From NCBI GenBank assembly GCA_964636665.1, contig CAZWVT010000035.1, positions 1-20,113 on the forward strand: a DNA stretch of 20,113 bases, in the 5' to 3' direction. How positions within the stretch are numbered: position 1 is the first letter of the stretch; each line of letters opens with the position of its first letter. The notes under the pieces are model-generated. The model did no database searches, was not told where the DNA came from, and saw only the letters and a list, made by a program, of their open reading frames with translations. Source of the DNA: JAAYLC01 sp964636665. GTDB lineage: Bacteria; Bacteroidota; Bacteroidia; Flavobacteriales; Flavobacteriaceae. Below are positions 14,254-20,113 of the stretch, piece by piece. The translations under genes were made by a program, and so were the position numbers.

Positions 14254-15480
14254 ATGCGTTATCTATTAATAATTTTCTCTTTTGTGATAATTTCTTGCGG
14301 CGGAAATCGCAAGGTAATGATTAGTATGCTTGAAGATGTGGCAGTATTGGCACACGACAGTCTTCAGGGCAGATTAACCGGAACAAAATATGAAAGAAAG
14401 GCTGCCGATTACATTGCTACTCGTTTTAAGGATTTGAGATTAGAACCGAAAGGAGAAAATTTATACTTCCAAGATTTTCATTTCCAAAAAGGAAGCAATC
14501 CTCATGAAGAAACTGTTTTTACAACTTACGAAGAATCAACCACGCGTACGGGAAGAAATGTCATTGGTTTTTTAGATAACAACGCCCAAAATACAGTGGT
14601 TATCGGTGCGCATTACGACCATTTAGGAATGGGAGAAATAGGTTCTTTGCATCGTGGAGCGAAAGCCATTCACAATGGAGCAGACGATAATGCAAGTGGC
14701 GTGGCTATTATGTTGCATCTTGCCACGGTTTTACAGGACAAATCAGCACCGAAAAACAACAATTACCTTTTTATTGGTTTTTCGGGAGAAGAAGAAGGAC
14801 TGCTCGGTTCTAATTACTTTACAAAAAATGCTACGATTGATTTGAACGAGATAAACTATATGTTAAATATGGATATGGTTGGAAGGCTGAATGAAGAAAA
14901 AGTATTGGCAGTTTATGGAACTGGAACTTCACCAAGCTGGAATCTGACGCTTGATAAAAATACCGAAGGTCTGAAAATAACAAAAAATGAAAGCGGAATA
15001 GGGCCCAGCGATCATACTTCTTTTTATTTATCAGATATTCCTGTGCTACATTTTTTTACGGGTCAACATGAAGACTATCACAAACCTTCCGATGAAGTAG
15101 GCAAAATAAATGTGGCGGGAATGGAGCTGATTGCCAATTACATTTATAATATTATCTCAGCTGTAGATAGCGCAGGCAAACTTGAATTTACTAAAACAAA
15201 AAACGAAAGCGATATGGTACCGGAATTTAAAGTAACCCTTGGTGTTGTCCCTGATTATCTTTTTGATGGAGAAGGAATGCGCATCGATGGAATAAGCGAA
15301 GATAGACCTGCCCAAAAAGCAGGATTGAAAAGAGGAGACGTAGTCAAGCAAATTGGCGAAATGGAAATTAAAGATATGATGAGCTATATGCAAGCACTGT
15401 CAAAATTTGAGAAAGGACAAACGGTCATTGTCAAAATTGAAAGAGATGGAAACGTTGAAGAAGTCGAATTGACTTTTTAG
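14254..15480 (+). CDS. M28 family metallopeptidase lipoprotein with PDZ domain
   Basis: A di-zinc aminopeptidase-type enzyme of the envelope, 408 residues from the start at 14254. It begins with a lipoprotein signal, MRYLLIIFSFVIISC (C15). The M28 ligand set is complete: H120 in GAHYDHLG, the bridging aspartate in GADDNASG (D144/D145), the general base and ligand glutamates in GEEEGLLG (E179-E181), D207 in NMDMVGR, and H276 in EDYHKPSDE. SDHTSFY lies between the last two. Residues about 320-408 form a PDZ domain (GMRIDGISEDRPAQKAGLKRGDVV...) that may present or recognise substrate C-termini. The first frame-opening ATG at 14185 would hide the signal peptide and lies upstream of the promoter box. 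This layout is common in flavobacteria and usually acts in peptide scavenging. Exact substrate specificity is not visible. Confidence 0.93.
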   Translation: MRYLLIIFSFVIISCGGNRKVMISMLEDVAVLAHDSLQGRLTGTKYERKAADYIATRFKDLRLEPKGENLYFQDFHFQKGSNPHEETVFTTYEESTTRTGRNVIGFLDNNAQNTVVIGAHYDHLGMGEIGSLHRGAKAIHNGADDNASGVAIMLHLATVLQDKSAPKNNNYLFIGFSGEEEGLLGSNYFTKNATIDLNEINYMLNMDMVGRLNEEKVLAVYGTGTSPSWNLTLDKNTEGLKITKNESGIGPSDHTSFYLSDIPVLHFFTGQHEDYHKPSDEVGKINVAGMELIANYIYNIISAVDSAGKLEFTKTKNESDMVPEFKVTLGVVPDYLFDGEGMRIDGISEDRPAQKAGLKRGDVVKQIGEMEIKDMMSYMQALSKFEKGQTVIVKIERDGNVEEVELTF

Positions 15481-15510
15481 GCTAAGATAAAACATATATT
15501 ATATTTATGA

Positions 15511-15540
15511 AGAAGTCGTTTTTTAAGCGGCTTTTTCTTT
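15511..15540 (+). terminator. Terminator after the M28 peptidase gene
   Basis: The six-base arms AAGTCG (15513-15518) and CGGCTT (15528-15533) pair with a G-T wobble, followed by TTTCTTTTTT. It lies about 30 bases past the stop at 15480. Confidence 0.65.
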
Positions 15541-15951
15541 TTTACGGAAAGTTTTAAATAATTCCGGATTGAATAAATAGTCCTTTAAAAATTAATTTTA
15601 AATACTGTTAACCAAAATCTACACTTTACCTTCAGTGTTAAATTTGTATTAAATTAGTGTTAAAGAGAAGAATGATTTGTCAATGAAATTATGCTACAGC
15701 TATTTTTTATAAAAGTCAAGAATACGGTTATATCCCACTAAGTATAATCAATAATTAACGATAGAACTCACTTTCATTTACCCGTGAAGTTATTTGTTGA
15801 TAGACTTTTCATAAGAAAGCATCTTTCTCTTCTTAAAGTAGTTCTAAAAAAAATGTTATATTTACCAGTTATTATATGCTGTTAACTGTTAAAACATGCG
15901 GTATGTAACATTTTTTATTCACACTTAAATTTTTTATTAACTACTTAAATT
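15541..15951 (+). other. Long AT-rich non-coding region before the giant surface protein gene
   Basis: About 410 bases without a credible gene on either strand; the longest ATG-started frame I could find is 16 codons. It holds one perfect -7 box (15639-15646), one box with a single mismatch (TATATTTA, 15857-15864) about 90 bases before the start codon, and the T-rich motif TTAACTGTTAA near 15880-15893. No riboswitch or tRNA fold was recognised. If the distal box is used, the leader of the giant gene would be about 300 bases. Confidence 0.6.
15639..15646 (+). promoter_or_regulatory. Candidate distal -7 box of the giant gene
   Basis: TAAATTTG is a perfect TAnnTTTG match, 306 bases before the ATG at 15952. 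Such boxes occur by chance in AT-rich DNA, so this is only a candidate. A closer one-mismatch box lies at 15857-15864. Confidence 0.35.
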
Positions 15952-18900
15952 ATGAAAAAAACTATTTTATTATTTATGGTTTTTTGCGCATTTATCCTGC
16001 CTTGGCAGGGAAATGCTCAAATTCCGGGCAGCACTTGCGGAAATCCGCTTCTCGTTTATGCAACACCATTTAATGATTCCGGCAATACGGGCACTTACGG
16101 GAATAATTATTCAAGTTCGGATGTTCCGCCTGTAGCTCCCGGAGCTGTTACAAACGGAACCGGCTCATCGAGTTATTTGGGAAATGGCAACGATGTTGTT
16201 TACTCTTATACCGCAGGGAGCAATGGTTCAATAAACATCAACACAACCCACGCCGGAAGTTCAGAATGGCATTCCTTATGGGTTTTTACCGGATGTCCAT
16301 TCACCTCTACGGAAGGTTATCATACCAATACAACTGGCACAAGCAGGTCAATATCAAACTTGCCCGTAACGATGGGCCAAACCTATTATATCGTAATTTC
16401 CAATTGGGATGCAGGGGGGATGGACTACACCATAGAAATTACAGGTACTCAGGTCAATAACCCTCCCAGTTGCCTGCCTCCTGGTAACTTGACCACAACT
16501 GGGCAGACAGCAACCTCTGCAATATTGGGCTGGACCGAGAACGGAAGTGCGGTTGCATGGGATATCGAGTGGGGCACCAAAGGATTCACGCCCACTCAAA
16601 CTCCTAATGTATCGGCCACCACCAACCCATACCCTTTATCCGGTTTGGCTCCCCAGACAGAATACGATTTTTATGTCCGGGCAAATTGTGGACCGGGAGA
16701 CCTTAGTTTCTGGGTAGGTCCCCATACTTTTGAAACTCTATGCTCTACCCAGCTTTCGGGCACCTATACCATTGGCGGGACTACCGGCGATTTCGCCACC
16801 CTGACCGATGCCGTTGCCTCTCTCAACGATTGTGGGGTTTCCGGTCCGGTTACCTTTAATGTGGCGGTCGGCTCCGGTCCATACAATGAGCGGTTGACCA
16901 TCACCGAGTTTATGGGTGCCAGCGCCACGAACACCGTTACCTTCAATGGAAACGGTGAGACCCTTACGTCTGTGACTGATGGAGACAACCGCTCCCTGTT
17001 TCTTTTGGATGGAGCGGACTATGTTACCATAACCGATTTCAACTTGGTAACCATCAGCGACACCAATAATTTTGTGGTACAGCTCACCAATAATGCGGAC
17101 TTTAACACCATTTCGGACAATACGGTAGAGATGTCTTCCACAATAACCAGTACGTCCACGACCAATGCGGGCATAGTGGTCTCGGGAAGCCTGACCAGTG
17201 CCACCGTCACTACCGGCAGCTCGGGCACGAACAACACCATTACCGGGAACACCATCATCGGGGGTTATTATGGAATCAATATTAATGGTCAATCGGCCAC
17301 TCCTTCCCTGGACAACATAGTTTCCAATAATACCCTGAAAGATTTCTACGGTTATGGCATCTCGCTTCGGTACAATAACAACGCTGTTGTCGCCGACAAT
17401 GACATCAGCCGTCCGGACAGAAATACCGTTACTACTTTTTACGGAATCTATCTTGCTTCGGGAGGTGAAGGAACCACCATTTCCGGGAACAACATCCACA
17501 CTCCTTTTGGCGGTATAACGACTACAACCACCAGTGCAAATTATGGAATATGGCACACGGGTGTTGACTCTCCTGTGGGGAACGAGAGTTTAGTGTTCAA
17601 CAACATTGTCCATCTTACGGGAAACAACGGAACTATTTATGCTCTTTACAACACCAGCAGTGACGGTGTGTACTACTATCACAATACGGTGGTCCTGGAT
17701 GATGCCAATTCCACTGCTGGCACCACAAGAGGGTTTTACCAGACCACAACGGCCAGCAACATAGAACTGAAGAACAATATTTTTAGCGTCCTGCGCGCTG
17801 GTTCTGGAGTCAAGTACTGTCTGTACTTCAATACTGCGGGCTCCTCTATCACAAGCGACAACAACGTACTGTACATGGGCGCTACGGACGGAACCACCAG
17901 CATTGGGTACTCGGGTTCTGCAAGAACCACGTTGGGCGATTGGCAGGCTGCCACTTCCGGAGACATGAACTCCGTGGATGTGGATCCCCTGTTCGCAAAC
18001 CGATTGGCATTTGATTTTACACCGACCAACAGTGCCGTTAATAATATTGGAGTCCCAGTGGGAATTGCTACTGATTTCAATGGTGATTCTAGAAGTACTA
18101 CCACACCGGATCCGGGTGTTTATGAGTTCACGCCTCCTTCTTGTCCACCGCCTTCTACCTTGTACGTTGATAATATTACAGCAACTTCTGCAGATCTTGG
18201 GTGGAATGAAAATGGGACTGCGACTACTTGGGATATCGAGTGGGGACTTGAAGGGTTTACTCCTACAGAGATACCTAACGCATCTGCTACGACCAATCCT
18301 CACACTTTGAACGGGTTGACCGCATTGACTTCTTATGATTTTTATGTTCGTGCTTATTGTGGTCTAGGGGATGAAAGTACATGGGTAGGACCTTTTACCT
18401 TTATAACGGGTTGTTCCGGACCTTTGGCGGGCAACTATACGGTTGGAGCAACGGGAGATTTCGAAACCTTGTCTGATGTTGCTTATGCACTCAATACATG
18501 CGGTATCTCTGCGGCTACAACATTTAATGTTCTTCCAGGCTCCGGTCCATTTGAGGAACAGATTACACTTGGAGAAATCACAGGGGCAAGCGCCACAAAT
18601 ACTGTTGTTATAAACGGTAATGGCGAAACAATTACATCGACTACCGTCTCCGCCAACAGGAGCTTGATACTCTTGGATGGCACTGACTATACCACTATTG
18701 TGAATTTCAACCTGGTCACCATCAGCGACACTAACAACTTTGTGATCCAACTGACCAATAATGCGGACTACAATACCATTACAAACAACACAATCGATAT
18801 GTCCTCCACTATGGCCAGTACCAGCACCACCAATGCAGGAATTGTGGTCTCGGGCAGCTTGACCAGTGCCACGGCAACCACGGGAAGTTCGGGCACGGAC

Positions 18901-20113
18901 AATATTATTGTTGGGAATACCATTATGGGGGGGTACTACGGTATTGTTATTAATGGCCAATCGGCAACCCGATCGATGAACAATATTGTTTCAAACAACA
19001 CTTTATTGGACTTTTATTCGACTGGGATAAGAATGCCTTATAATAACAATTCAGTTGTATCGGACAATGAGATCAGCCGCCCGAACCGAGAGAATGTTAC
19101 TACGTTCTACGGCATCTATTTCCTTTCCGGTGGAGAGGGTCATATCGTGGCGAACAACCGCATCCATACTCCTTTCGGTGGCATCACTTCTTCCTCGACA
19201 AGTGCGAATTATGGAATCTACCACAGTGCAATCGACTCCCCGGTGGGCAATGAAAGCCAGGTTATAAATAATCTGATTAACTTGACGGGTAATAATGGAA
19301 CAATATATGCTTTATATAACAGTAGTAGTGATGGAGTATATTATTATCACAACACCATTGCTTTAAACGATGTCAATGCCACTGCCGGGATTACACGTGG
19401 ATTTTACCAGACCACAATGGCCAGCAACATAGAACTGAAGAACAATGTAATTAGTATTACCCGGGGTGGTTCAGGCGCAAAGTATTGTCTGTATTTCAAC
19501 ACTGCGACTTCCTCTATCATAAGTGACAACAATGTACTCCATATGGGATCTACAGATGGAACTACCGGTATAGGTTATTCCAATAGTAGTGCACGAACAA
19601 CGCTATCTGATTGGCAGATAGATACCTCCGGTGATATGAACTCTGTTGATAACGATCCTTTATTCTTAAATTCACTTGGATTGGATTTTTCTCCTACAAA
19701 CCCAGCAGTGGATAACATTGGAACGCCTGTGGGCGTGACATCAGACATAGATGGAAATTCAAGAAGCACTACTACGCCAGATGCGGGAGCTTATGAGTTT
19801 ACACCGCCATCATGTCCACCGCCATCATCTATAGAAGCAAATAATGTATCATTTGACAGTGCCGATATTACTTGGCAGGAAAATGGTTCTGCGTTGGAAT
19901 GGGAAGTAGAATACGGATTGAGCGGATTTGCTCAGGGAACTGGAACTTTGGTTTCTGACAATGACGGAACTTTGGGAGTAAGTTTATCACTTTTAACGGC
20001 GAGTACATCTTATGATATATATGTAAGAGCCATTTGTGGTCCTGGCGATGAAAGTACTTGGTCCGGACCGCTGACCTTTACTACGGAATGTTCGCCGTTT
20101 GCTGCACCCTATA
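15952..20113 (+). CDS. Giant secreted surface protein with FN3 and beta-helix repeats, C-terminus beyond window
   Basis: Translation from 15952 stays open for 1387 codons to the window end. The start MKKTILLFMVFCAFILPWQGNAQ is a Sec signal peptide. Residues about 28-165 form a separate beta-rich domain with two cysteines (STCGNPLLV; VFTGCPF), like the pre-peptidase/choice-of-anchor domains of Bacteroidota exoproteins. Then a two-domain unit repeats. The first domain is fibronectin type III (174-263, 731-820, 1288-1379), with TSA.LGW.ENG, WDIEWG and YDFYVRA.CG. The second is a right-handed parallel beta-helix (264-730, 821-1287) full of Asn/Thr turns such as NTITGNTI and NNIVSNNTL. The cysteines C174, C731 and C1288 are spaced exactly 557 residues apart. 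A type IX secretion sorting domain would be expected at the unseen end. An adhesin or polysaccharide-binding role is likely but not proven. Codon use is more GC-rich than in the neighbouring genes, mainly in repeat 1. Confidence 0.9.
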   Translation, partial: MKKTILLFMVFCAFILPWQGNAQIPGSTCGNPLLVYATPFNDSGNTGTYGNNYSSSDVPPVAPGAVTNGTGSSSYLGNGNDVVYSYTAGSNGSININTTHAGSSEWHSLWVFTGCPFTSTEGYHTNTTGTSRSISNLPVTMGQTYYIVISNWDAGGMDYTIEITGTQVNNPPSCLPPGNLTTTGQTATSAILGWTENGSAVAWDIEWGTKGFTPTQTPNVSATTNPYPLSGLAPQTEYDFYVRANCGPGDLSFWVGPHTFETLCSTQLSGTYTIGGTTGDFATLTDAVASLNDCGVSGPVTFNVAVGSGPYNERLTITEFMGASATNTVTFNGNGETLTSVTDGDNRSLFLLDGADYVTITDFNLVTISDTNNFVVQLTNNADFNTISDNTVEMSSTITSTSTTNAGIVVSGSLTSATVTTGSSGTNNTITGNTIIGGYYGININGQSATPSLDNIVSNNTLKDFYGYGISLRYNNNAVVADNDISRPDRNTVTTFYGIYLASGGEGTTISGNNIHTPFGGITTTTTSANYGIWHTGVDSPVGNESLVFNNIVHLTGNNGTIYALYNTSSDGVYYYHNTVVLDDANSTAGTTRGFYQTTTASNIELKNNIFSVLRAGSGVKYCLYFNTAGSSITSDNNVLYMGATDGTTSIGYSGSARTTLGDWQAATSGDMNSVDVDPLFANRLAFDFTPTNSAVNNIGVPVGIATDFNGDSRSTTTPDPGVYEFTPPSCPPPSTLYVDNITATSADLGWNENGTATTWDIEWGLEGFTPTEIPNASATTNPHTLNGLTALTSYDFYVRAYCGLGDESTWVGPFTFITGCSGPLAGNYTVGATGDFETLSDVAYALNTCGISAATTFNVLPGSGPFEEQITLGEITGASATNTVVINGNGETITSTTVSANRSLILLDGTDYTTIVNFNLVTISDTNNFVIQLTNNADYNTITNNTIDMSSTMASTSTTNAGIVVSGSLTSATATTGSSGTDNIIVGNTIMGGYYGIVINGQSATRSMNNIVSNNTLLDFYSTGIRMPYNNNSVVSDNEISRPNRENVTTFYGIYFLSGGEGHIVANNRIHTPFGGITSSSTSANYGIYHSAIDSPVGNESQVINNLINLTGNNGTIYALYNSSSDGVYYYHNTIALNDVNATAGITRGFYQTTMASNIELKNNVISITRGGSGAKYCLYFNTATSSIISDNNVLHMGSTDGTTGIGYSNSSARTTLSDWQIDTSGDMNSVDNDPLFLNSLGLDFSPTNPAVDNIGTPVGVTSDIDGNSRSTTTPDAGAYEFTPPSCPPPSSIEANNVSFDSADITWQENGSALEWEVEYGLSGFAQGTGTLVSDNDGTLGVSLSLLTASTSYDIYVRAICGPGDESTWSGPLTFTTECSPFAAPY
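16471..18141 (+). repeat. FN3 plus beta-helix repeat, unit 1
   Basis: A 1671-base (557-codon) unit counted from the codon of C174 to the codon before C731. It encodes one FN3 domain and one beta-helix. The DNA is rich in ACC, GGC and AAC codons, unlike most of the window. Confidence 0.9.
18142..19812 (+). repeat. FN3 plus beta-helix repeat, unit 2
   Basis: Also exactly 1671 bases. In the helix core the offset to unit 1 is 1668, because one codon is lost near the start of the helix (GGTTGDF versus GATGDF) and one is gained later (YSGSAR versus YSNSSAR). Identity to unit 1 is patchy at DNA level: some stretches are nearly identical, others keep the protein but change most codons. Confidence 0.9.
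19813..20113 (+). repeat. Third FN3 repeat, start of a further unit, cut by window edge
   Basis: Begins at the codon of C1288 with PPPSSIEANNVSF and covers an FN3 domain up to C1380. It is more diverged from units 1 and 2 (WEVEYGLSGFAQGTGT). The residues after C1380 read SPFAAPY, not the usual beta-helix entry, so the repeat pattern may change here. Confidence 0.8.

Noticed and set aside
15880..15895. TTAACTGTTAA repeat as an invertible-promoter or operator site
   Set aside because: The element is short and AT-rich and has no partner inverted copy in the spacer, so chance is the simplest explanation.
16738..17556. A 272-residue open frame on the minus strand inside the giant gene, plus further ones at 17590-18303 and 18364-18960
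   Set aside because: They lie antisense to a long frame with clear protein repeats. Their sequences are low-information shadows of Thr/Asn/Gly-rich codons and recur in both repeat units. No family features or upstream signals were seen.

Overview
The window looks like chromosomal DNA of a Bacteroidota bacterium, most likely a member of the Flavobacteriia. The evidence is AT-rich DNA, genes that mostly lack Shine-Dalgarno sequences, several perfect TAnnTTTG promoter -7 boxes, many short lipoprotein signals of the type LIFSC or IISC, and gene pairings typical of flavobacteria: nif3 with a coiled-coil zinc-ribbon relative, divergent from lpxK; arginine decarboxylase, agmatinase and a deoxyhypusine-synthase-like gene; and a GNAT-nitrilase fusion. 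No tRNA, rRNA, CRISPR array, insertion sequence or prophage was seen.

Layout. Positions 1-2400 hold the 5' part of kynureninase (minus strand), a small GNAT-like protein, a 50-residue membrane protein (lmo0937 type) and a lipoprotein MsrA. Positions 2402-5369 hold a minus-strand pair, a cysteine-free relative of the C4 zinc-ribbon coiled-coil family and Nif3, facing lpxK of lipid A synthesis. A short broken reading frame follows at 5389-5508. Positions 5562-6434 encode an RsuA/RluF-type pseudouridine synthase whose catalytic aspartate position is glycine. Positions 6697-10035 form a tight three-gene polyamine operon (arginine to agmatine to putrescine, then a DHS-like enzyme inferred to make homospermidine), closed by a strong terminator. 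A GNAT plus carbon-nitrogen hydrolase fusion follows at 10203-11744.

Positions 11785-15480 carry three cell-envelope lipoproteins: an esterase-like/phytase-fold protein, a TolB-like PD40 beta-propeller and an M28 metallopeptidase with a C-terminal PDZ domain. The last two diverge from closely packed promoters. After a roughly 470-base non-coding stretch, a giant secreted protein starts at 15952 and runs off the window. It has a signal peptide, an N-terminal domain and exact 557-residue repeats, each a fibronectin type III domain plus a parallel beta-helix.

Most of the window is ordinary core flavobacterial genome. The parts most worth attention are the pseudouridine synthase lacking its nucleophile, the bacterial DHS-like enzyme in its polyamine operon, the patchwork identity between the 1671-base repeats of the giant surface protein, and the zinc-ribbon relative without cysteines. 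I found no convincing evidence of a wholly new defence or mobile system.
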